Translations under genes and position numbers: made by a program
Shown here: piece after piece, positions 46,062 to 54,429 of the stretch
How positions within the stretch are numbered: the stretch's first letter is position 1
Layout of the letters: the number at the start of each line of letters is the position of its first letter
Assembly (NCBI RefSeq): GCF_039543385.1
Contig: NZ_BAABJQ010000021.1
Coordinates: forward strand, 62,001-126,000
Source: Rugosimonospora acidiphila
GTDB taxonomy: Bacteria; Actinomycetota; Actinomycetes; Mycobacteriales; Micromonosporaceae
DNA: 64,000 bases
Direction: 5' to 3'
Notes under the pieces: model-generated
Databases searched by the model: none
What the model was told of the DNA's origin: nothing
What the model saw: the letters and a program-made list of their open reading frames with translations, nothing else

Positions 46062-47689
46062 TCCCGCCGTTCGACCTCGACTGGTGGAACGAGGTGGCGA
46101 GCGTCATCGGCGGCATCGTGGCGGTCGGTGGCGTCGCGATCGGCGCGGCCCGGATCCTGCGCGACCGGCGGCAACCCAAGGGCCGCGCGTCCCCGCTGGG
46201 CGGCCTGATCCAGGAGCTGCGGGACGCCGACGCGATCAAGTCCTACCCGCTGACGTCCCCGGTCCCGCTGCTGTCCGACGAGTACGTGCCCCGTACCCTC
46301 GTCGCGCGCGAGGGCGGCGACCAGGCCGTGACCGAGGCCGCGCTGCTGTCGCCGAAGGCCGGCAACGCGCTGGTGATCGGCGAACCGGGCAGCGGAAAGA
46401 CGGCACTGGTCAAGCACGCCGCCGCCGAGTCCGCGCGGCACCTCATCGGGCTGAACCCGAAGCAGTGGGGCAGGGCCGGTGCGGTGATCGTGGTGTTGCC
46501 CGCCGCCGCGCTGGTACACCGTTCGCTGCCCGCCGCGCTCGCGCCCAGGGCGCCGAGGGCGGACTTCTCCCGGCCCCCGCTGCCCGGGCGCCGCTGGCTG
46601 GTCTGCGTGGACGCGCTGGACGCCGTCACCGATCCGGGCGCCCGGGCCGCGGTGCTGTCCCGGCTCGCCGGGCTGACCGGCGCCGACCCGTGGCAGGTGC
46701 TCGTCACCACCCGCCAGCTGCCGGCCGACGAACTGGCCGCGCTGACCCGGCACGGGTACACCGCGTACCACCTCACTCCGTTCGACGACGAGGCGTTCCG
46801 GCGGTGCGCTCACGCCTGGACGGGCTCCGGTGCCGAGGCCTTCACCGAATGGGTCAGCCGGCGCAATCTCGACGCGCTCACCCGCATACCGCTGTTCGCC
46901 GGCATCGCCGCCCAGCTGTGGCGGCGCGAGGCGGTCGGCGAGGCGGCCGGCCCGGCCGAACTGCTCGACAGGTTCGTGCAGCACCTGCTCCCCGCCGGCC
47001 GGGCGCCGCTGGACGAGGCGTGCGAGAAGCTCCGGGCCCGGCTGCCGCACGGTCGCGACTTCGCGGACCGGCTCGCCGGCCTGCACCAGCCGCTCGTCGA
47101 GGTCGCCGCGACCGCCGTGCTGGCGGAGCGGAACCCCGTCGAGGCGGTCGTCGCCTGGACCGCACGGCAGGCCGGGGTGGCGCCGGCCGAGCTTCCGGCC
47201 GACTGGCCGGAGCACGTCCGCCGGATCCTCGGCGCGACCGGCCTGTTCACCCCCGAGGAGTTGGCGCCGGTGTGGCGTCGGGTCATCGAGCACCTGGCGG
47301 CCGGCCCGATCGCCCGTGGCGACGGCGATCCGGCCGGCGACGAGCCGGTGACCGCGCAGACCCGTGGCGTGCAGAGCGCCGCCCTGGCGCGCGTCGACCC
47401 GGATCGGACCCGCGCCCAACTGGCCGACCCGGCCGGGGTGCTGGCCGCCGGGTACTGGCTGGTGTCCGGCGAGGTGGACGATCCGGAGCTGCGGGCCGAC
47501 ATCCTGGCGGCGCTGCTGGCCGGCTGGACCCCGCCGAGGGCCGACGGTGAGTGCTGGTCGCTGCTGGCCAGCTACGACACGACCGCCGAGCGCCGCCGCG
47601 AACTGCACGCGGTCGCCACCGATCCGGACCGCCCCTCCCGGGTGCGCCGGGCCACCACCCAGTTCCTCGCGCTGCGCCGGACGAGCTGA
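46058..47689 (+). CDS. Membrane-anchored NACHT-like P-loop NTPase
   Basis: 543 residues from GTG 46058, overlapping the vWA gene stop as GTGA. A single N-terminal helix, VASVIGGIVAVGGVAIGAARIL, should anchor it, with the rest in the cytosol. Walker A is GEPGSGKT (108-115), Walker B is WLVCVDALD, and VLVTTRQLP is a sensor-type Arg block. A helical C-terminal region without LRR, WD or TPR repeats follows. This is a STAND/NACHT architecture. It closes the PknG run, and such coupling to a kinase pathway is not something I can match to a described system. Confidence 0.8.
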   Translation: MIPPFDLDWWNEVASVIGGIVAVGGVAIGAARILRDRRQPKGRASPLGGLIQELRDADAIKSYPLTSPVPLLSDEYVPRTLVAREGGDQAVTEAALLSPKAGNALVIGEPGSGKTALVKHAAAESARHLIGLNPKQWGRAGAVIVVLPAAALVHRSLPAALAPRAPRADFSRPPLPGRRWLVCVDALDAVTDPGARAAVLSRLAGLTGADPWQVLVTTRQLPADELAALTRHGYTAYHLTPFDDEAFRRCAHAWTGSGAEAFTEWVSRRNLDALTRIPLFAGIAAQLWRREAVGEAAGPAELLDRFVQHLLPAGRAPLDEACEKLRARLPHGRDFADRLAGLHQPLVEVAATAVLAERNPVEAVVAWTARQAGVAPAELPADWPEHVRRILGATGLFTPEELAPVWRRVIEHLAAGPIARGDGDPAGDEPVTAQTRGVQSAALARVDPDRTRAQLADPAGVLAAGYWLVSGEVDDPELRADILAALLAGWTPPRADGECWSLLASYDTTAERRRELHAVATDPDRPSRVRRATTQFLALRRTS

Positions 47690-47889
47690 CCCTCCCCCGC
47701 CGGCCCGCTTGTCCGCCCTATGGGGTTGTGGGCCCTGCCTTCGGAAACAGTCCGATTATCGCGGTATGAAACTTATACACTTTCTGTTACCTGTCGTCAC
47801 CCCTGCGGATCCATCCGGGCCGCCGGACACGTGACCCCCTCCGCGCCGCGGCAGGGGTTGGCCAACCTACCGCCACGCGGAGGCAGTCG

Positions 47890-49686
47890 ATGATTTTTGG
47901 ACGTACCTTGCGCGCCGCGGCGGTCATCGCCACCGCGGCCAGCCTGACCCTGGTCTCCGCGTCGGCGGGGACGGCCTCGTCCGCGGGGTTGACCTCGCCC
48001 GCCGGGCCGGGCACGCCCGGCGGTGGGCCGCCCACGGTCACCGCCGATGACATCCGGTTCGCGCACCCGCCGAAGGCGCTGCGGTACGGCAGCGCCGAGT
48101 CGGTGGGCCTCCTTCCGCGCTACATCGACCAGATCTACGACGACATTGCCGCCGGCCTGCGGCCGCAGCCCGCGCCACCGATGCAGCCGCTCTACCCCGG
48201 CGCGGTCGCGCTGGCGGGGCACGACGGCACCATCGTCGCCCAGGACGCCGCCGGCTACGCACTGCTCTACGCCAACCGCGGCGGCGACAAGCTGCCGCCG
48301 GACCAGCGGATAGCGATGCGGCCCGACACCATCTTCGATGTGGCGTCGATGACCAAGATATTCACCTCGACCGCCGCCGTGCAGCTCATCCAGGCGGGCC
48401 GGATCGGGCTGAACGACCCGGTCGTGAAGTACATCCCGGAGTTCGCCTCGCACGGTAAGTCCGACATCACGATCCGCGAACTGCTCACCCACACCTCCGG
48501 ACTGCCCGCCGATCCGGACCCGTCGCTGTGTACCTACCCGACGCACGACGAGCAGTGGGCCGCCGTCTACGACGTGACGCCCATCGCGCCGCCGAACACG
48601 ACCTACCTGTACGCGGACATGAACATGATGGTGATGGGTAAGGTCATCGAGGTTGTCACCGGGCAGACTCTCGACCGGGTGATCGCGCAGCGCATCACGC
48701 GGCCGCTGGGGATGACCGAGACGATGTTCAACCCGCCGGCCTCGCTCAGGCCGCGCATCGCCGCCACCGAGTTCGAGCCCGGCCGCGGCCTGGTGTGGGG
48801 CACCGTGCACGACGAGAACGCATTCTGCCTCGGTGGGGTCGCCGGCCACGCCGGTGTCTTCTCCACCGCGCACGACCTCGCCATCCTGGCGCAGGCGCTG
48901 CTCAACGGCGGAGTGTACGGCGGGGCCAGGATCCTCTCGGAGGACTCCACTCGGCTGTTGTTCACGAACTACAACCAGGCGTTCCCGACCCACGAACACA
49001 GCCTGGTCTTCGAACTCAACCAGCGCCGGTACATGGACGCGATGAGCTCACCGGTGACCGCCGGGCAGACGGGCTTCACCGGTACTTCGATTGTCATCGA
49101 TCCACTGGCGCACTCGTTCATGATCCTGCTCACCAACCGGGTACACCCCGACCGCGACCGGGGCAGCATCAACCCGGTACGCGCCGCCGTCGCCCGCGAT
49201 CTCGCGCTCGCGCAGCCGGTCCCCCCGTCGCAGGGCCCGACCCACTGGTACTCGGGCACGGCCACCGCCACGACGGCGACGCTGACCATTCCCGTCTCCC
49301 TTCCCGCCACCGGCGCCCGGCTGTCGTTCGATCTGTGGTACGACACCGACGTGACCGATATCGGCGCGCTGGAGGCGTCGTCGGACGGCGGCGCGACCTG
49401 GCACCTGGTGCCGCTGTCGCTGTCCGTGAACGGCGACCAGTGGCAGACCGACGGCACGTTCTCCGGGTTCGAGGGCCGGCAGTGGTTGCGGGCGTCGGCG
49501 GGGCTGCCACGTGGAGCCACCAACGTGCGCTGGCGCTACACCACCACCGACGCGTTCTACCGGGGCCGGGGCATCTATGTTGACGGCGTGCGGGTGGTCG
49601 GCAACCGGGAAGTCCTCTTCGACGACCGGCGGCCCGGCGACGCCGCCCTGTTCCAGCCCGTCGGCTGGATCCGCAACCGGACCTGA
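47890..49686 (+). CDS. Secreted serine hydrolase of the beta-lactamase/esterase class C fold
   Basis: 598 residues with a Sec signal (about 1-32). DTIFDVASMTKIFTSTAAVQLIQAG contains the SxxK nucleophile motif (S-M-T-K). TYLYADMNMMVMGKVIE is the second motif with Tyr, in YAD rather than YxN form. GLVWGTVHDENAFCLGGVAGHAGVFSTAHDLAI holds the HAG motif. Residues after about 440 form a beta-sandwich module (LSFDLWYDTDVTDIGALEASSDGGATWHLV), probably substrate- or wall-binding. It may hydrolyse esters, D-amino peptides or beta-lactams outside the cell. Monocistronic, followed by a strong terminator. Confidence 0.83.
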   Translation: MIFGRTLRAAAVIATAASLTLVSASAGTASSAGLTSPAGPGTPGGGPPTVTADDIRFAHPPKALRYGSAESVGLLPRYIDQIYDDIAAGLRPQPAPPMQPLYPGAVALAGHDGTIVAQDAAGYALLYANRGGDKLPPDQRIAMRPDTIFDVASMTKIFTSTAAVQLIQAGRIGLNDPVVKYIPEFASHGKSDITIRELLTHTSGLPADPDPSLCTYPTHDEQWAAVYDVTPIAPPNTTYLYADMNMMVMGKVIEVVTGQTLDRVIAQRITRPLGMTETMFNPPASLRPRIAATEFEPGRGLVWGTVHDENAFCLGGVAGHAGVFSTAHDLAILAQALLNGGVYGGARILSEDSTRLLFTNYNQAFPTHEHSLVFELNQRRYMDAMSSPVTAGQTGFTGTSIVIDPLAHSFMILLTNRVHPDRDRGSINPVRAAVARDLALAQPVPPSQGPTHWYSGTATATTATLTIPVSLPATGARLSFDLWYDTDVTDIGALEASSDGGATWHLVPLSLSVNGDQWQTDGTFSGFEGRQWLRASAGLPRGATNVRWRYTTTDAFYRGRGIYVDGVRVVGNREVLFDDRRPGDAALFQPVGWIRNRT

Positions 49687-49707
49687 TCCCGCGACCACCG
49701 GCATGAG

Positions 49708-49742
49708 GCGGGTGCCCGACCTGGCAGAGGTCGGGCACCCGC
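49708..49742 (+). terminator. Intrinsic terminator hairpin after the serine hydrolase gene
   Basis: A perfect 15-bp stem GCGGGTGCCCGACCT with a 5-nt loop starts 21 bp after the stop at 49686. Confidence 0.82.
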
Positions 49743-49959
49743 GCTGCCGCGGCACCACGATAGGGTCCCGGATGGTGCTGCACGCCGGCGGGCGGCGCGA
49801 GCGCACCCGGTCCGGACTTGCGGATCTGCCCGAGCGGTGGACCCACGCGATCACGGTGGCCGAGATCGACCTCCAGGTCCGGGAGACGAACCACGCTGAC
49901 TGGCCCGCCGATCGGTGCCCGCGGGCGCGGCCCGACGGCCGGGATGGTGAGATCGGGTC

Positions 49960-50823
49960 ATGCGACTTCACGTGGGATGCGCGATGTGGACCCACCGGTC
50001 GTGGCAGGGGCGGCTGTGGGATCGCGCGGTGCCGCCGGGGGAACGCCTGCGGCACTACGCCGGCTGGTGCGACGCGGTCGAGGGGAACACCACCTTCTAC
50101 GCCACGCCGGCCAGTCACACCGTGGCGACCTGGGCGCGGCAGACCGACCCCGCCTTCCGGTTCGTCGTCAAGCTGCCGAAGCTCATCACGCACGAACGCC
50201 GGCTGACCGACACCGACGAACCGCTGGGCGCCTTCCTGGACGCGATCGAACCGCTCGGCCCGCGTACCCACGCCCTCTGGGTCCAACTGCCGGCATCCTT
50301 CGGGCCGGCCGACGTTCCGGCACTCGACCGCTTCCTGCGCCGGCTGCCCGCGGCCCACCGGTACGCCGTGGAGGTTCGCCACCCCGCGTTCTTCGACGAT
50401 CCGCGCTCGACCCGACTGCTGGAAGGGGTGCTCGCGAACGTCGACGCCGAGTGGATCCCCTTCGACACCACGGTCTTCTTCCAGTCCCCGCCGACCAGCG
50501 ACGCGGAGCGGGACGCCTGGGCCAAGAAGCCGCGTACGCCGCGCCGATCGCTCGCGCTGACCGATCGGCCGATCGTCCGGTACCTCGGCCGCGACGACTC
50601 CACGCGCACGGTCGAGGGCTGGCGGCACTGGGTCACCGTGGTCGGCGAGTGGCTGCGGGAGGGGCGCGCCCCCACCGTGTTCATCCACACTCCGGACAAC
50701 GCCGACGCGCCGCTGCTGGCCTGTCGGTTCCACGACGAGGTGCGTTCGCGGGTGCCCGAACTCGAGCCGCTGCCCGAGCCGCTACCGGACGAGCCACCGG
50801 ACGAGCCGCTGACCCTGTTCTGA
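49960..50823 (+). CDS. DUF72 family TIM-barrel protein
   Basis: 287 residues from ATG 49960. MRLHVGCAMWTHRSWQGRLW, GNTTFYATPASHTVATWARQTDPAFRFVVKLPKLITHERRL, WVQLPASFGP, YAVEVRHPAFFDD and the C-terminal VFIHTPDNADAPLLACRFHDEVRSRVP are the DUF72 signature blocks. The biochemical role of the family is unknown. The last 30 residues are Pro/Glu-rich (LEPLPEPLPDEPPDEPL). The 273 bp upstream holds the terminator and no gene I can support. Confidence 0.85.
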   Translation: MRLHVGCAMWTHRSWQGRLWDRAVPPGERLRHYAGWCDAVEGNTTFYATPASHTVATWARQTDPAFRFVVKLPKLITHERRLTDTDEPLGAFLDAIEPLGPRTHALWVQLPASFGPADVPALDRFLRRLPAAHRYAVEVRHPAFFDDPRSTRLLEGVLANVDAEWIPFDTTVFFQSPPTSDAERDAWAKKPRTPRRSLALTDRPIVRYLGRDDSTRTVEGWRHWVTVVGEWLREGRAPTVFIHTPDNADAPLLACRFHDEVRSRVPELEPLPEPLPDEPPDEPLTLF

Positions 50824-50845
50824 GCGGCCGCTTCTGAGTGGCCGA
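50818..50845. repeat. 14-bp tandem duplication containing the DUF72 stop codon
   Basis: TTCTGAGCGGCCGC (50818-50831) is followed by TTCTGAGTGGCCGA (50832-50845). The first copy contains the final Phe codon and the TGA (50821-50823). Confidence 0.85.
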
Positions 50846-50863
50846 CCGCCCGCCCGGCGACCG

Positions 50864-51703
50864 TCAGCCGGTCTTGCCGCCCACCCCGGCGACCATGCCG
50901 ACGCGCCGGGGATCGGCTCCGGGCTCACCGTCGTCATCGGCTGCGTTGTCGGCTCGATCGTCCGGCCGCCACTCGGGCACCCAGACCAGGCCGGGCGGGA
51001 CCAGCGCGTACCCGTCGAAGAACCGCTGTACCTCGGCGCGGGTGCGAAGCCCGCCCGGGGTGGCGGTCCGCCGGTACACGGCCTCGACCTCCGTGGCCGC
51101 CCGCGCGTCGATCGCGTCGCTGACCGGGTGCGAGACCACCACGTGGCTGCCCGGGGCCAGCGCGTCGCGCAGCGCCGCGGCCGCCCGGTACGTCCCCTCG
51201 CCGGGCAGGAAGTGCAGCATGGACACCATCAGCAGCCCGACCGGCCGGCTCAGGTCCAGCACAGCCCTGGTCCGGGCACGACGCAACAGGTCGAGCAGTT
51301 CGGCGGGGCGGCGCAGATCCGCGACGATGGCCGTGGCCCGGGTGTTGCCCTCCAGTAGCTGCTGCGCGTGACTGATCGCGACCGGGTCGATGTCGACGTA
51401 TACCACTCGGGCGTCCGGGTCCAGTCCTTGCGCGATCTCGTGGACGTTGCCGACCGTGGGCACCCCCGAACCGATGTCGAGGAACTGCCGAACCCCGCTG
51501 GCGACGAGAAACCGCACCGCTCGGCGCAGGAACGATCGGTTGGCCCGGGCGATCAGGGGGGCCTGCGGCATGGCCTCGATCACCCGCCGGGCCGCCTCCC
51601 GATCCGCCTCGAAGTTGTGGCTCCCACCCAGGAAGTAGTCATACATCCGTGCCGCGCTGGGCACGTTCGGGTCGATGTCGCGTGCCCAGTATTCGGGATC
51701 CAT
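50864..51703 (-). CDS. SAM-dependent methyltransferase, DUF574 family, second copy
   Basis: 279 residues from ATG 51703. NVPSAARMYDYFLGGSHNFEADREAARR, ANRSFLRRAVRFLVASGVRQFLDIGSGVPTVGNVHEIAQ (SAM loop DIGSGVPT) and ARVVYVDIDPVAISHAQQLL match the family and its paralogue at 35208-36008. SRPVGLLMVSMLHFLPG and the end VWVPEWRPD are also shared. Substrate unknown; cytosolic. Convergent with the DUF72 gene. Confidence 0.88.
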   Translation of the reverse strand: MDPEYWARDIDPNVPSAARMYDYFLGGSHNFEADREAARRVIEAMPQAPLIARANRSFLRRAVRFLVASGVRQFLDIGSGVPTVGNVHEIAQGLDPDARVVYVDIDPVAISHAQQLLEGNTRATAIVADLRRPAELLDLLRRARTRAVLDLSRPVGLLMVSMLHFLPGEGTYRAAAALRDALAPGSHVVVSHPVSDAIDARAATEVEAVYRRTATPGGLRTRAEVQRFFDGYALVPPGLVWVPEWRPDDRADNAADDDGEPGADPRRVGMVAGVGGKTG

Positions 51704-52339
51704 GCGGATGCCGTTCCTTGTCGCGGCCAGGGCCGAGCGGCCCGGTGTGGCTACCCTGTCGCGGACATCCTGGCAGATCGCGCCGCCGTGGCGGACCCCG
51801 CGCCCCCGGTGCGGTTCGGCGGATCCTCATCAAGATCGCTGAATGGGGCTCGTGACCTGGGCGACACGGCGTGGTCTCCATCACCGGCGCTGGATGAACC
51901 GGTGGCGCCGCCGCGTCGTGACACATGTCGGGGTGCCACCGCAGAGCCGTCCGATAATGCGACAGTGGGGGGATCGTCGTCACGGCGGCTCGGGGGGAGC
52001 GGTGACTGCCGAGGAAGCGGCTGCTTTCGGGGGAGCAGCCGCTCTTGGGGGAACGTTGCGGCTGCGAACGCCGCGAGGGAGATGCTTCCCTGGGTCGCGG
52101 TGCTTCCTGGACGGCGGTGCTTCCCGGGTTGTGGTGCCTCCCAGGTTTGCGGTGTTTCCTGAGTTGCGGTGCTCTCGGGGTCACGGTGCTCTCGGGGTCA
52201 CGGTGTTTGCGGGGGTCACGGTGTTTGCGGGGGTCACGGTGTTTGCGGGGGTCACGGTGTTTGCGGGGGTCACGGTGCTACCCGGGTTGCGGTGTTTCCG
52301 GGGAGCCGATGCTTCGCGGGGGAGAAGAGGGTGAGAGAG
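51704..52339. other. Gene-free stretch upstream of trpC
   Basis: These 636 bases lie between the divergent methyltransferase and trpC genes. I see no protein with family features: frames here are open only because of high GC and repeats. The first 200 bases probably hold the methyltransferase promoter; 52080-52330 is a dense array of degenerate repeats. Confidence 0.75.
52085..52316. repeat. Degenerate 18-21-bp tandem array with four perfect 18-bp copies before trpC
   Basis: CACGGTGTTTGCGGGGGT is repeated perfectly at 52199, 52217, 52235 and 52253. Around it run degenerate relatives built on CGGTGCTTCCCGGGTTG, roughly a dozen in all, from about 52085 to 52316. The array ends 24 bp before the trpC start, so it probably lies in the transcribed leader or promoter of trpC. 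Confidence 0.9.
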
Positions 52340-53146
52340 ATGGAAAGCGTTCTGGATCAGATCCTGGTGGGTGTCCGGGAGGACGTGGCCCGCCGGCAGG
52401 CGGAGGTGGGTCTCGGCGCGATCACGGCGCGCGCGGTGGAGGCGGCGCCGGCGCGGGACGCGTTCGGCGCGTTCAGCGCCCCGGGGGTGTCGGTGATCGC
52501 CGAGGTCAAGCGACGGTCACCGTCGAAGGGCGAACTGGCGGACATCCCGGATCCCGCGCGGCTGGCGGCCGACTACGCGGCCGGCGGGGTGAGCTGCGTC
52601 AGCGTGCTCACCGAGGAGCGGCGCTTCGGCGGTTCGCTCGCGGATCTGGTGGCGGTGCGGGCGGCCGTCGACGTACCCGTGCTGCGCAAGGACTTCGTCT
52701 TCTCCGAGTACCAGGTGCTGGAGGCTCGGGCGTACGGCGCCGACCTGGTGCTGCTGATCGTCGCGGCGCTTCCGCAGGATCTGCTGCGCGGCCTGCGGAC
52801 GCTGGTCGAGGACGAGTTGCGGATGACGGCGTTGGTCGAGGTCCACGACGAGGAGGAGCTCGACCGGGCGGTCGACGCCGGGGCGCGGGTGATCGGCGTC
52901 AACGCGCGCAACCTGCGCACCCTCGAGGTCGACCGGTCGGTGTTCGAGCGGCTCGCCCCGCGCATTCCCGACGCGGCGGTGAAGGTGGCCGAGTCCGGCG
53001 TCAGGGGGGCGGACGACCTGCTGCGCTACGCGGCGGCCGGTGCGGACGCGGTGCTCGTCGGGGAGGGGCTGGTCACGACGCGCAGCCCCCGGGAGGCGGC
53101 GGCGGCGCTGGTGGCGGCCGGGGCGGCGGTCGCGTCGCGGTCGTGA
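52340..53146 (+). CDS. trpC: Indole-3-glycerol phosphate synthase
   Basis: 268 residues from ATG 52340. The TIM-barrel has all family blocks: VSVIAEVKRRSPSKGEL (first catalytic Lys), CVSVLTEERRFGGSLADL, VPVLRKDFVFSEYQVLEARAYGADLVLLIVAAL (catalytic Lys in RKDF), TALVEVHDEEELDRAVDAGARVIGVNARNL, VAESGVRGADDL and GEGLV. It closes the indole ring in tryptophan synthesis by converting CdRP to indole-3-glycerol phosphate. No other trp gene is next to it. A purine-rich GAGAAGAGGGTGAGAGAG precedes the ATG. Confidence 0.95.
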   Translation: MESVLDQILVGVREDVARRQAEVGLGAITARAVEAAPARDAFGAFSAPGVSVIAEVKRRSPSKGELADIPDPARLAADYAAGGVSCVSVLTEERRFGGSLADLVAVRAAVDVPVLRKDFVFSEYQVLEARAYGADLVLLIVAALPQDLLRGLRTLVEDELRMTALVEVHDEEELDRAVDAGARVIGVNARNLRTLEVDRSVFERLAPRIPDAAVKVAESGVRGADDLLRYAAAGADAVLVGEGLVTTRSPREAAAALVAAGAAVASRS

Positions 53147-53282
53147 CCCGCGTGGCTCGTCGTTGATGTCCCCAACCTCCCCGGGGATCGCCCGCGCTGG
53201 TCCGTGGCGACACGCACCGGTCGTGCCGGTTTGACGCGGGTTGTATCGTCGGCTGCCGGATGATCGTTTCAGGGGAGGGTTC

Positions 53283-54356
53283 ATGCGCCTTGTTCGCGCG
53301 GCGGCGGCAGGACTGATCGCGATGGTGACGTTGGCCGGCTGCGGAGCGCACGCCGCCAAGCCGTCGGACGCCCCGACGCTCGCCGCCGGGGCGTACGGCA
53401 CGGGCGAGGGACTGGGTGTGGGGGTGGACGACCCGTCGACAGCCCCGTCGCCGGCCAAGTCGGTCGCCGCGACCGGGTCGAGCACGGCGGCGCCGGGCGC
53501 GACCCACGCCGCCGCCAAGGTGACCAGCGGCACGGCGACCGGCGGCGGCAAGGCGACCTCGACCTCCGGGCCCACCGCGGCCCCGATTCCGCGCGGGCAG
53601 AAAGAGGTGGTCCGGTACGGCGTGCCGATCTCGGGCTATCCCGCGCTGCTCGACGAGGCGATGGCCGCAGGGTACCGGCCGGTGTACCTGGACGGCTACG
53701 ACGTCGGCTCGGCCGCCTACGTCAACGCGGTGTTCCGCCCCGCCGACGGGGTCGGGTGGTACCAGTACATCGAGATGTCGGCCAGCGGCTACCAGAGCAG
53801 GTTCGACAGCCTGAAGAGCCAGGGCTACCGCCTCGTGTCGGTGGAGAGCTACCTCAACGGTGGGCAGGTCCGGTACGCGGGGCTGTGGTCCAAGTCCTCC
53901 GGCCCGGCCTCCTTCGCGTTCCACGGGTACACCGCGACCAACTACCAGACCATGCTGGACAAGGAGACGGCGGCCGGGTACCTGCCGGCCAACGTGTCGG
54001 TGGTCTCCGTGAGCGGCGCGCTGTCCTACACCGGCCTGCTGGTCAAGCGGGGCCTGGGCAGTTGGGAGCTGAAGAGCACCCTGTCGCCCACGGACTACAA
54101 CACGCTGTTCAAGCAGGAGCTCAAGGCCGGGTTGGCCCCGGCCTACCTGAACGCGTACACGCAGAACGGCGCCGTCAAGTTCGTCGCGCTGTTCGCCTCG
54201 TCGCCCGCCGTGCAGTTCGAGGAGCACAGCGGACTGTCGGCGACCCAGGCGGTCAGCGATACCGCCACCGAGGAGAAGGCCGGATACCTCACCAGTTCGG
54301 CGGCCGGTTACGACGACGGCGGCCAGACCCACTTCATCGTCTGCTGGTCGCACTGA
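53283..54356 (+). CDS. Lipoprotein with bacterial tandem repeat (BTRD1-like) domains
   Basis: 357 residues from ATG 53283 (AGGGGAGGG upstream). Signal ends at lipobox TLAGC-G, then a long Ala/Thr/Ser-rich linker to about residue 100. Four to five repeats of roughly 45-50 residues follow, each with a GYxPxxLxxY...GxxxYxAVW-type core: GYRPVYLDGYDVGSAAYVNAVF, GYRLVSVESYLNGGQVRYAGLW, GYLPANVSVVSVSGALSYTGLL, GLAPAYLNAYTQNGAVKFVALF. These match the BTRD1 repeat found in secreted actinobacterial and fungal proteins. Surface-anchored, function unknown. Convergent with the CE15 gene across a shared terminator. Confidence 0.78.
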   Translation: MRLVRAAAAGLIAMVTLAGCGAHAAKPSDAPTLAAGAYGTGEGLGVGVDDPSTAPSPAKSVAATGSSTAAPGATHAAAKVTSGTATGGGKATSTSGPTAAPIPRGQKEVVRYGVPISGYPALLDEAMAAGYRPVYLDGYDVGSAAYVNAVFRPADGVGWYQYIEMSASGYQSRFDSLKSQGYRLVSVESYLNGGQVRYAGLWSKSSGPASFAFHGYTATNYQTMLDKETAAGYLPANVSVVSVSGALSYTGLLVKRGLGSWELKSTLSPTDYNTLFKQELKAGLAPAYLNAYTQNGAVKFVALFASSPAVQFEEHSGLSATQAVSDTATEEKAGYLTSSAAGYDDGGQTHFIVCWSH

Positions 54357-54374
54357 ACGGGCTCATCGCTGACG

Positions 54375-54416
54375 GATCGAACCGGGGGCCTGGGCAACCA
54401 GGCCCCCGGTTCGATC
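54375..54416. terminator. Bidirectional terminator hairpin
   Basis: A perfect 19-bp stem GATCGAACCGGGGGCCTGG with a GCAA tetraloop lies between the convergent lipoprotein and CE15 genes, 18 and 13 bp from their stop codons. Confidence 0.88.
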
Positions 54417-54429
54417 GCGGATGCCGCGG

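Noticed and set aside
52199..52270. CRISPR-like array
   Set aside because: Units are 18 bp with no spacers between them, and no cas gene is in the window; it is a plain tandem repeat.
52085..52330. Repetitive Gly-His-Gly-Val-Cys-type protein encoded by the repeat array
   Set aside because: All frames are open because the 18-bp unit is a multiple of three and lacks stops; there is no start with a ribosome site and no family similarity.
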